From: Physcocola sp002396385
GTDB lineage: Bacteria; Bacteroidota; Bacteroidia; Bacteroidales; Paludibacteraceae
Length of the DNA stretch: 11,710 bases
Reading direction: 5' to 3'
Assembly (NCBI GenBank): GCA_946535435.1
Contig: CAMNDM010000075.1
Location: 1 to 11,710, forward strand
Positions 6,390-11,710 of the stretch are shown piece after piece. Below the pieces are notes generated by a model, which made no database searches, was not told the origin of the DNA, and saw only the letters and a list, made by a program, of their open reading frames with translations. The position numbers were made by a program, and so were the translations under genes. Positions within the stretch are counted from its first letter, which is position 1; the number at the start of each line of letters is the position of its first letter.

Positions 6390-7004
6390 ATGAAAAAAAT
6401 CATTATGTTTTTATTTGGCGGACTTCTCTGTTCGCAAGCTTTTGCAAGTGGTTACAATCGTCTTTATGCGGGACCCTCTGTTATGAGGTTGACCCATTTT
6501 GATTATGATCAGGATTTGTATCTTGGTGGACATTTGGGCTATCAAAGAGGCATTAACCTCACCAAAGACCGCATTCCTTTGTTCCTTCAGTTGGGAGCTG
6601 AGGCTGTTTACCAAACGGCTGAATATTCTTCTGATGTCCCTGTATTCGATCTTATATTTATAGATGGCCGATACCATTTTATGAGTGTGTCTATCCCTGT
6701 GAACGTTTCTTATCGATTAGGGAAGGAGAACTTTTCTGTTGAACCATTCTTAGGGATGAATTTCCGTGGAAATATTATCGGGAAGCTGAAGTATGAAGAT
6801 GGCAGTGAAAGAGATTTCTTCGATTCCGAAGATGCAAATCGTTTCCAATTTGGCATGAATGTGGGCGTTGGTTTTAACATCTACAAGTTTTATGTGGGTT
6901 ACAAGTTTACACCAGATTTAACTTTATATGAGTCCGACTTTCAGTTCGTATACTCCGATTCTAAGTCTTCCTACCATCATTTCAGCTTAGGTTTTAATTT
7001 CTAA
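6390..7004 (+). CDS. Outer-membrane beta-barrel protein (OMP_b-brl-type porin-like)
   Basis: The 204-residue protein has a clear Sec signal peptide: MKK, a hydrophobic core IIMFLFGGLL, and a likely cleavage after AFA at residue 19. The Cys at 14 is not in a good lipobox, so it is not called a lipoprotein. The mature part consists of alternating aromatic/hydrophobic beta strands separated by polar turns, for example HLGYQRGINL, FLQLGAEAVYQTAEY, VSIPVNVSYRLG, FQFGMNVGVGFN and KFYVGYKFTPDLTL. It ends in the strand HHFSLGFNF with a C-terminal Phe, the usual barrel-assembly signal. Size and strand count fit an 8-stranded barrel of the small outer-membrane family common in Bacteroidota. No substrate or function can be assigned. 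It is a single-gene unit with its own promoter and terminator. Confidence 0.87.
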   Translation: MKKIIMFLFGGLLCSQAFASGYNRLYAGPSVMRLTHFDYDQDLYLGGHLGYQRGINLTKDRIPLFLQLGAEAVYQTAEYSSDVPVFDLIFIDGRYHFMSVSIPVNVSYRLGKENFSVEPFLGMNFRGNIIGKLKYEDGSERDFFDSEDANRFQFGMNVGVGFNIYKFYVGYKFTPDLTLYESDFQFVYSDSKSSYHHFSLGFNF

Positions 7005-7012
7005 AAAAACAG

Positions 7013-7055
7013 AAATGCCGATAATGCGGATTAACTGCATTATCGGCATTTTTTT
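7013..7055. terminator. Rho-independent terminator between the barrel gene and cysK (both strands)
   Basis: A perfect 15-bp inverted repeat (7013-7027 and 7037-7051) with a 9-nt loop is followed by T through 7055. On the minus strand the A run at 7003-7009, three bases outside the stem, supplies a U tract, so it can also end the convergent cysK transcript, whose stop is 22 nt away. Confidence 0.9.
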
Positions 7056-7072
7056 ATGGGTTCTACCGACAA

Positions 7073-8017
7073 TTAGAGCGGATATTCGTCGAATGCGTAA
7101 AGCAGGGTCGAGAGGTAGCGCTCGCCAGTGTCTGGCAGTATAATCACAATATTCTTACCGTTGTTGCCAGATCGTTTGGCTATCTCGCATGCGGCCGACA
7201 ATGCGGCTCCACTCGAAATGCCTACCAGTAATCCTTCCTCTTGGGCGAGTTGGCGGGCACAACGGATGGCGTCGTCGTCTTTTACCGGAAATACCTCGTC
7301 TACACAGTTCCGGTCAAAAGTCTTGGGCACGAAGTTGGCTCCAAGTCCTTGCAGTTTGTGGTGTCCGGCTGGCTTCCCTGCAATTACTTGCGAACCGTAC
7401 GGCTCAATTGCCACTATCTGAACCGCCGGTTTTAATTCTTTCAAGCGTTTGCCGATGCCACAGATGGTGCCTCCGGTTCCCACACCGGCCACCACTATGT
7501 CAACCTCTCCGTCGGTATCCCGCCAAATCTCTTCGGCGGTGGTGTGGTAGTGGGCCTTCGGGTTCGACGGGTTGTCGAACTGACCTAAAATGATGGAACC
7601 CTTTATGGTCTTGTTCAGTTCGTTCGCTTTGTCTATCGAACCCTGCATGCCTTGGTCGGCTGGTGTCAGCACTACTTCTGCTCCGTATGCGCGCAGTAGG
7701 GTGCGGCGTTCCATACTCATGGTCTCAGGCATGGTGAAAATGGCTTTGTAGCCGCGGGTGGCTGCTATGAAGGCCAAACCCACTCCTGTGTTGCCGCTGG
7801 TTGGCTCAATAATGGTAGCTCCTGGTTTAAGTTGGCCCGATGCTTCGGCATCCAGTACCATTTGCAGGGCGATGCGGTCTTTCGAACTCCCTGCCGGATT
7901 GTATTCCTCTAGTTTCGCAATCAGTCTTGCTGGCACCGAGTGGCTTTGGGCGTATTTTTTCAACTCAACCATCGGCGTGTTGCCAATCAAGTCAATAATA
8001 GAATTAACTATTTTCAT
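7073..8017 (-). CDS. cysK: Cysteine synthase A (O-acetylserine sulfhydrylase)
   Basis: This PLP enzyme makes L-cysteine from O-acetylserine and sulfide in the cytoplasm. The 314-residue length is normal for CysK. Visible motifs are the Schiff-base lysine K46 in NPAGSSKDR, the substrate loop TSGNTG (73-78), the PLP-phosphate loop GVGTGGT (178-184), GISSGAA (267-272) with the serine that contacts the pyridine nitrogen, and PDTGERYLST (295-304). The N-terminus MKIVNSIIDLIGNTPMVEL is standard. The sequence is intact and no key residue is missing. It has its own promoter (-7 at 8044-8051) and is divergent from the HMA-mtaB pair, so it is probably monocistronic. Close relatives can act on other sulfur or O-acyl substrates, but the CysK call is strong. 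Confidence 0.95.
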   Translation of the reverse strand: MKIVNSIIDLIGNTPMVELKKYAQSHSVPARLIAKLEEYNPAGSSKDRIALQMVLDAEASGQLKPGATIIEPTSGNTGVGLAFIAATRGYKAIFTMPETMSMERRTLLRAYGAEVVLTPADQGMQGSIDKANELNKTIKGSIILGQFDNPSNPKAHYHTTAEEIWRDTDGEVDIVVAGVGTGGTICGIGKRLKELKPAVQIVAIEPYGSQVIAGKPAGHHKLQGLGANFVPKTFDRNCVDEVFPVKDDDAIRCARQLAQEEGLLVGISSGAALSAACEIAKRSGNNGKNIVIILPDTGERYLSTLLYAFDEYPL

Positions 8018-8043
8018 AATTTATACTTTATAACCTCATTAAG

Positions 8044-8074
8044 CAAATTTACGTTGTTCTGCTGTCTTTTCCAA
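8044..8074 (-). promoter_or_regulatory. Bacteroidetes-type promoter of cysK
   Basis: On the minus strand the -7 element TAAATTTG (8051-8044) matches TAnnTTTG fully, and a TTG (8074-8072) lies 20 nt upstream as the -33 element. The predicted leader before ATG 8017 is about 20-25 nt. Confidence 0.72.
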
Positions 8075-8101
8075 CTCGGTTTGTCTGTATGTTGTTCCTA
8101 T

Positions 8102-8146
8102 CCCATGCCTCCTCTATGGGGGACCGCGGCACATTATTCTGCCGCG
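8102..8146. repeat. Two adjacent inverted repeats between the divergent cysK and HMA promoters
   Basis: CCCAT (8102-8106) pairs with ATGGG (8116-8120), and CGCGGCA (8125-8131) pairs with TGCCGCG (8140-8146) around an 8-nt loop. The region is strikingly GC-rich against the A/T-rich promoters on either side. It lies upstream of both -33 regions, so it could be an operator or structural element; there is no U tract to make it a terminator. Confidence 0.45.
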
Positions 8147-8174
8147 TGGGGCAGTTCTTCCGCTTATTTTTCGT

Positions 8175-8182
8175 TACTTTTG
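8175..8182 (+). promoter_or_regulatory. -7 promoter element of the HMA-mtaB operon, directly abutting the start codon
   Basis: TACTTTTG matches TAnnTTTG fully and ends only 4 nt before ATG 8187. Transcription would begin at or within a base or two of the A of the start codon, which implies a leaderless or nearly leaderless message. The -33 region holds only a weak TTC at 8155-8157. Confidence 0.55.
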
Positions 8183-8186
8183 TGCT

Positions 8187-8396
8187 ATGAAGATTGAATT
8201 ATACATCGAGGGTATGCATTGCGAAAAGTGTGCTGCCCGTCTGCAGAAAGCTCTTTCCAACAAAGACGGTGTCCGCTCTGCCGGGGTCTCTTTCCCCGAT
8301 AGTAAGGCTGTGGTCGATTTCGATGAACGGCTGTTGACGGCCGACGGCCTGAAGACTGTGGTTGAAGATTGTGGTTTTTCTGTGGTTAAACATTAG
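8187..8396 (+). CDS. Small HMA-domain heavy-metal-binding protein (copper chaperone-like)
   Basis: The 69-residue protein is a single heavy-metal-associated domain with the beta-alpha-beta-beta-alpha-beta pattern. The metal site is GMHCEKC (residues 9-15), with Cys12 and Cys15 as the CxxC ligands of CopZ/Atx1-type Cu(I) chaperones and MerP. Length matches stand-alone chaperones. The MKIELYIEGMHC lead fixes the start at 8187, because the first strand begins right there. No copper ATPase or metal regulator is adjacent; it is followed 9 nt later by mtaB, so the two are probably cotranscribed. Metal specificity (Cu(I), Hg, Zn or Cd) cannot be read from the motif with certainty; copper is the likeliest. 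A role in supplying metal to the iron-sulfur enzyme MtaB is not supported by the known biology of either family. Confidence 0.88.
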   Translation: MKIELYIEGMHCEKCAARLQKALSNKDGVRSAGVSFPDSKAVVDFDERLLTADGLKTVVEDCGFSVVKH

Positions 8397-8405
8397 TATT
8401 TCCTT

Positions 8406-9719
8406 ATGTCTGGACATTCCAGTTTTATAGGCAAAAAGGTCGCCTTTCACACGTTAGGCTGCAAACTCAATTTTGTGGAAACCTCGTATATCGGAAAACA
8501 ACTTTTCGAGAGTGGTTTCGAACGTGCTAAAAAGGGCGAGGTGGCCGATGTGTGCGTTATTAACACCTGTTCTGTTACCGAGGTGGCCGACCGTAAGGGC
8601 AGGCAGGCCATTAAGCAGATGGTGCGGCAGAATCCGGGGGCTTATGTTATTGTTATTGGTTGTTATGCCCAGCTCAAGCCGGAAGAAATTGCTGGCATTG
8701 AGGGGGTTGACCTTGTTCTTGGCATGCAAGACAAGTTCGATATCATTCCGCATTTGGCCGATATGGAAAACCAGAAAGGCACGTTGGTCGAGCATACCAA
8801 GCATGCAGGCATCCAGTCGTTTTTCCCGACCTGCACCCGTGGCGACAGAACCCGCTATTTCTTGAAGGTGCAAGACGGTTGCGACTATTTTTGTACCTAC
8901 TGCACCATTCCTATTGCCAGGGGCAAGAGCCGTTCTGCCTCTGTAGCCGAAACGGTGCGCGAGGCCCGGTTGGCTGCTGCGGAAGGCGCTAAGGAAATTG
9001 TTATTACCGGGGTGAATATCGGCGATTTTGGTCATGGAACCGGCGAGTCGTTCTTCGATTTGGTGAAGGCGCTCGACGAGGTGGAGGGTATTGAGCGTTA
9101 CCGTATCTCGTCGATTGAGCCAAACTTGATTACCGATGAGATTATCGCTTTCTGTGCACAGTCGAAACGATTTGTCCCTCACTTCCATATTCCGCTCCAA
9201 TCGGGTTCTAACGAGGTGCTCGAAATTATGAAGCGTCGTTACAGGCGCGAACTCTATGCCGAAAGGGTAGCCGAGATCAAACGCCTGATGCCCGATGCCT
9301 TTATTGGTGTTGACGTTATTGTGGGTACACGTGGAGAAACGCCTGAATTCTTTCAAGATGCGGTCGATTTTATTAAGTCTATCGATGTACAGCAACTCCA
9401 TGTCTTCTCCTATTCCGAACGTCCGAATACTGCCGCCTTGAAGTTGGGTGGCAATGTGTCGGTGGAAGAGAAGAAACGGCGTAGCGAAGTGCTTCATGCA
9501 CTCTCCGAAGAAAAACGGATCGCCTTTTACGAGTCGCAGAAGGGGCGTGAACTGCCGGTCTTGTGGGAAGAAAAGAAGACGGGCGGGGCCATGCACGGAT
9601 TCACGGCTAACTATGTACGGGTTGAACGGCCTTACGACAAGTCGTTGGTGAATAAAATTTCAACTGTGCGCTTGGGTAACTTTAACCAAGACAAATCGGC
9701 TCTTGTGGCTGAATTGTAA
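8406..9719 (+). CDS. mtaB: tRNA (t6A37) C2-methylthiotransferase MtaB
   Basis: This radical-SAM enzyme converts t6A at position 37 of ANN-decoding tRNAs to ms2t6A. The 437-residue protein has the full methylthiotransferase order. The N-terminal UPF0004 domain carries auxiliary [4Fe-4S] cysteines C19 (in HTLGCKLN), C55 (INTCSVTEVADRK) and C86 (VIGCYAQ). The radical-SAM domain carries C159, C163 and C166 in CDYFCTYC. A C-terminal TRAM-like RNA-binding segment spans about residues 385-437. HTLGCKLN together with INTCSVT and the short C-terminus separates MtaB from MiaB and RimO. It begins 9 nt after the HMA gene stop and ends before a strong convergent terminator. All key residues are present. 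Confidence 0.95.
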   Translation: MSGHSSFIGKKVAFHTLGCKLNFVETSYIGKQLFESGFERAKKGEVADVCVINTCSVTEVADRKGRQAIKQMVRQNPGAYVIVIGCYAQLKPEEIAGIEGVDLVLGMQDKFDIIPHLADMENQKGTLVEHTKHAGIQSFFPTCTRGDRTRYFLKVQDGCDYFCTYCTIPIARGKSRSASVAETVREARLAAAEGAKEIVITGVNIGDFGHGTGESFFDLVKALDEVEGIERYRISSIEPNLITDEIIAFCAQSKRFVPHFHIPLQSGSNEVLEIMKRRYRRELYAERVAEIKRLMPDAFIGVDVIVGTRGETPEFFQDAVDFIKSIDVQQLHVFSYSERPNTAALKLGGNVSVEEKKRRSEVLHALSEEKRIAFYESQKGRELPVLWEEKKTGGAMHGFTANYVRVERPYDKSLVNKISTVRLGNFNQDKSALVAEL

Positions 9720-9736
9720 ATGGATTTATCGAACAG

Positions 9737-9776
9737 ATAACAGAAAAGGCTGCCAACTGGCAGCCTTTATTGTTAT
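9737..9776. terminator. Bidirectional terminator between mtaB and the sugar oxidoreductase gene
   Basis: AAAGGCTGCC (9745-9754) and GGCAGCCTTT (9759-9768) form a perfect 10-bp stem with an AACT tetraloop. ATAACA (9737-9742) and TGTTAT (9771-9776) extend the stem after a 2-nt mismatch. It lies between convergent stops at 9719 and 9788. T/A runs after each arm are short, so termination efficiency may be moderate. Confidence 0.8.
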
Positions 9777-9787
9777 AAGTGGTGGGG

Positions 9788-10813
9788 TTATTTCTTCCAA
9801 CCGCTGTTGTCCCTCACCTCGTAAATACGTTCTATGATGTCTATCACTTTCAAGCCTTCCAGTACGTTGGTGCTTATCTGGCCGTTTTGTTTCAGGGTGT
9901 CTACCACATTCTGTATCACATAGTGGTGGTTTTGGGCCGAACCTTTGTAGGGGCCGTAGTCGTTTGGCGGATTGCTTGGCGCCAGTTCTGGCATAGTGTA
10001 TCCCTCAATGTCGCAGTAGGTAACCTCGTTCATATATTGGCCTGCCACTTTAATGGTGCCTTTCTCTCCAATTATGGTGATGCTGCTTTCCAGGTTCTTA
10101 TTCCAAACGCTGGTACTGTAGTTCAAACTGCCCATACCGCCCTGCACGAAGTCGAACGAAACGAAGCCGCTGTCTTCAAAGTCGGTCAGGTCCTTATGGC
10201 TGAAGTCGGCAAATTTTCCCTTAATGTTGGTGATGTCGCCAAACAGCCAGTACATAATGTCAATGAAGTGGCTGAACTGGGTAAACAGCGTGCCGCCGTC
10301 CAATTCTTGTGTGCCGTGCCAGTTGCCGGGTTTGTAGTAGCGGTCGTCACGGTTCCAGTAGCAGTTCAACTGCACCATGTAGATTTTGCCCAGCAGTTTC
10401 TGGCTAACCACCTCCTTCAACCATACCGAAGGTGGAGAATAGCGGTTCTGCATGACGCAGAACACGTGTTTCGACATTTCGAGCGACTTGTATACCACTT
10501 GCTCGGCATCGTGTTTCCTCAGTGCTATCGGTTTCTCAAGCACCACGTGGTGCCCTGTCTCTAGAGCCTTAATGGCATACTGGGCGTGGAAGCCGTTGGG
10601 GGTGCAGATGTTGACAACGTCTATGTCAATCCCGCTCTTCAGCAGGGCGTCTATCGAGTCGAAAAAAGGGATGTTGTCGCTGTCGGTTAGTTCTAGTTCT
10701 TCTTTGGGCTTGATGTCGCAGATGGCCACAACTTGCGTCTCGGGGTTGCGCTTTATCATCTCCATGTGGCGCTTCCCGATGTGGCCGAGCCCGATTACAG
10801 CAAAGTTAATCAT
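9788..10813 (-). CDS. Gfo/Idh/MocA family NAD(P)-dependent sugar dehydrogenase
   Basis: The 341-residue cytoplasmic protein has a Rossmann domain (about 1-120) with the dinucleotide loop GLGHIGKRH (8-16). A CTPNGFHAQYAIKALETGHH segment and the catalytic-lysine motif LEKPIAL (K94) follow. The C-terminal domain carries LDGGTLFTQFSHFIDIMYWL, with H182 in the position of the substrate-site histidine of the family. With the acyltransferase 27 nt upstream it looks like the oxidoreductase of an acetamido-sugar pathway, such as oxidation of a UDP-GlcNAc or UDP-GlcNAcA at C3. The N-terminus is not the AAGYIAPRH type that I associate with WbpB/WlbA, so the exact nucleotide-sugar substrate is open. It is the last gene of its operon, followed by a terminator shared with mtaB. 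Confidence 0.88.
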   Translation of the reverse strand: MINFAVIGLGHIGKRHMEMIKRNPETQVVAICDIKPKEELELTDSDNIPFFDSIDALLKSGIDIDVVNICTPNGFHAQYAIKALETGHHVVLEKPIALRKHDAEQVVYKSLEMSKHVFCVMQNRYSPPSVWLKEVVSQKLLGKIYMVQLNCYWNRDDRYYKPGNWHGTQELDGGTLFTQFSHFIDIMYWLFGDITNIKGKFADFSHKDLTDFEDSGFVSFDFVQGGMGSLNYSTSVWNKNLESSITIIGEKGTIKVAGQYMNEVTYCDIEGYTMPELAPSNPPNDYGPYKGSAQNHHYVIQNVVDTLKQNGQISTNVLEGLKVIDIIERIYEVRDNSGWKK

Positions 10814-10840
10814 GGTATATCTTCTTTTTTGTAGGAGTGT

Positions 10841-11422
10841 TCAATCTTCAGGTTTCAACACACCATCTTTTAAAGTGTATTTTTCTCCGGTCTCTTGGCA
10901 TACTGCCTTGCCGTTCTTGTCAAAATCCAGCGTCCATCCGGCCCGGCTGACCCAACCTTTCTGTTTGGCCGGGTTGCCCACCATCAGGGCATAGGGCGGC
11001 ACGTCGGTCACCACAACGCTGCCCGCGCCAATCAGTGCGTATTCGCCAATAGTGTGTCCGCACACAATGGTAGCGTTAGCCCCAATCGAGCAGCCGTGTT
11101 TCAGCAGGGTAGGCCTGAATTGGTCTTTTCGCTCTATAAAGCTTCTGGGGTTCAATACGTTGGTGAAGACAGCCGACGGACCAATAAAGACATCGTCTTC
11201 GCAAATCAGCCCGGTGTATAGGCTCACGTTGTTCTGTATCTTTACGCCATTGCCGATTCTGACTTTGGGTGAGACAACCACGTTCTGCCCAATGTTACAC
11301 CTTTCTCCTATCACACAATGGTCCATTATATGGCTGAAGTGCCATATCTTTGTGCCTGCTCCAATCTTGGCAGATTGCTCAATTGCCGCTGTAGGGTGTG
11401 CAAAGTAGTCCGTATGCTCCAT
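10841..11422 (-). CDS. Left-handed beta-helix N-acetyltransferase (WbpD/FdtC-like), start placed at 11422
   Basis: The 193-residue protein is built of hexapeptide repeats from about residue 8 to 150 (HPTAAIEQSAKIGAGTKI, VIGERCNIGQNVVVSP, SIGANATIVCGHTIGE), with the loop VFTNVLNPRS inserted near 85-94. This is the arrangement of nucleotide-sugar N-acetyltransferases such as WbpD, which use acetyl-CoA to acetylate a 3-amino sugar for surface polysaccharide. The tail GWVSRAGWTLDF...CQETGEKY looks like a zinc-ribbon-like end with most cysteines lost. A GTG start at 11461 is possible, but a -7 promoter element at 11440-11447 lies inside that 13-residue extension, and MEHTDYFAHPTA is the normal family start, so ATG 11422 is chosen. 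It is the first gene of an operon with the dehydrogenase. Confidence 0.87.
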   Translation of the reverse strand: MEHTDYFAHPTAAIEQSAKIGAGTKIWHFSHIMDHCVIGERCNIGQNVVVSPKVRIGNGVKIQNNVSLYTGLICEDDVFIGPSAVFTNVLNPRSFIERKDQFRPTLLKHGCSIGANATIVCGHTIGEYALIGAGSVVVTDVPPYALMVGNPAKQKGWVSRAGWTLDFDKNGKAVCQETGEKYTLKDGVLKPED

Positions 11423-11439
11423 ATTGCTTCCGATTATCG

Positions 11440-11447
11440 CAAATTTA
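11440..11447 (-). promoter_or_regulatory. -7 promoter element of the acyltransferase-dehydrogenase operon
   Basis: The minus strand reads TAAATTTG, identical to the cysK -7 element, 18 bp upstream of ATG 11422. The predicted leader is about 12-15 nt. A TTTG at 11464-11461 is only 13 nt away, too close for a good -33 element, so this is called on the -7 box and position. Confidence 0.5.
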
Positions 11448-11461
11448 CTATATTTAACCAC

Positions 11462-11710
11462 AAACCGCTAACTTTTCCCCTTTGTTTTTGTCTTAATTGT
11501 TACTGTGCAAGGCGTATTGTGTCGTGTAAGTGGGGTAGTGTCAAATTTCTTTGCCTGTTGTAGGCTTTTCAACATCACCAAACCATTGGGTTGAATACTG
11601 AATCTGGGTAAAATCATATACACACATATCAGTTACGGAATCCTTACCTCTTCTCTTTTTCCTACTTCCGATACGCCCCCTTATGAGAATAATGTGCCGT
11701 TTGAGGTGCC
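11462..11710. other. Right-hand 249 bases with no convincing gene
   Basis: I see no well-supported gene, RNA or terminator here. The minus strand has a 55-codon frame open from the right edge to a TGA at 11541-11543, but its Lys/Arg-heavy start and lack of a recognisable motif leave it unproven. A second minus frame ends at 11681-11683 after nine codons, and an ATG at 11683 on the plus strand is too near the edge to judge. Bases 11686-11699 repeat, inverted, a 14-mer found in the cysK-HMA intergenic region. Confidence 0.4.

Noticed and set aside
488..8017. Reading the SulP transporter and cysK together as a sulfate-assimilation cluster
   Set aside because: They are about 4.9 kb apart with separate promoters and unrelated genes between, no sulfate-reduction genes are present, and SulP substrates are too diverse to assume sulfate.
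8454..9596. A 380-codon open frame on the minus strand opposite mtaB
   Set aside because: mtaB has all catalytic cysteines in the plus frame; the antisense frame is a codon-bias shadow.
1..11710. tRNA, rRNA, CRISPR array, insertion sequence or prophage ends
   Set aside because: I saw no cloverleaf-like sequence, no regularly spaced repeats, and no transposase with terminal inverted repeats; the only 'transposase' is a PD-(D/E)XK family protein without visible element ends.

Overview
The window most likely comes from a member of the Bacteroidota, probably an uncultured gut-type Bacteroidales. Six 8-bp elements fitting the Bacteroidetes -7 promoter consensus TAnnTTTG lie just upstream of gene starts. 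Start codons are preceded by A/T-rich stretches rather than strong Shine-Dalgarno sites. The gene families (PD-(D/E)XK 'transposase' nuclease with a KGRAEG tail, OMP_b-brl-type barrel, MtaB, two sugar-modifying genes) are also common there. The species cannot be read from the sequence.

Layout, left to right. (1) The 3' end of a PD-(D/E)XK nuclease (+), closed by a strong bidirectional terminator. (2) A SulP/STAS anion transporter (-) and, upstream of it in the same orientation, an MFS transporter (-) with its own promoter. (3) A divergent three-gene operon (+, 3729-6193). It encodes a soluble helical/coiled-coil protein, a membrane-anchored PspA/IM30-like coiled-coil protein, and a membrane-anchored protein carrying what looks like one lobe of a type-2 periplasmic-binding domain; it ends at a hairpin terminator. 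(4) A single outer-membrane beta-barrel gene (+) with a clear promoter and terminator. (5) Cysteine synthase cysK (-), divergent from (6) a small HMA metal-binding protein followed 9 nt later by the tRNA methylthiotransferase gene mtaB (+). (7) After a convergent-gene terminator, a two-gene operon (-): a left-handed beta-helix acyltransferase, then a Gfo/Idh/MocA oxidoreductase, a pair typical of acetamido-sugar synthesis for surface polysaccharide. The last 249 bases hold no convincing gene.

Most of the window is core or housekeeping sequence. The part I cannot reduce to a known pathway is the 3729-6193 operon. Its gene order, a PspA/ESCRT-III-like coiled coil beside a truncated solute-binding-like lobe, suggests an envelope stress or membrane-remodelling module. 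That is an inference from family resemblance recognised by eye, not a demonstrated function.
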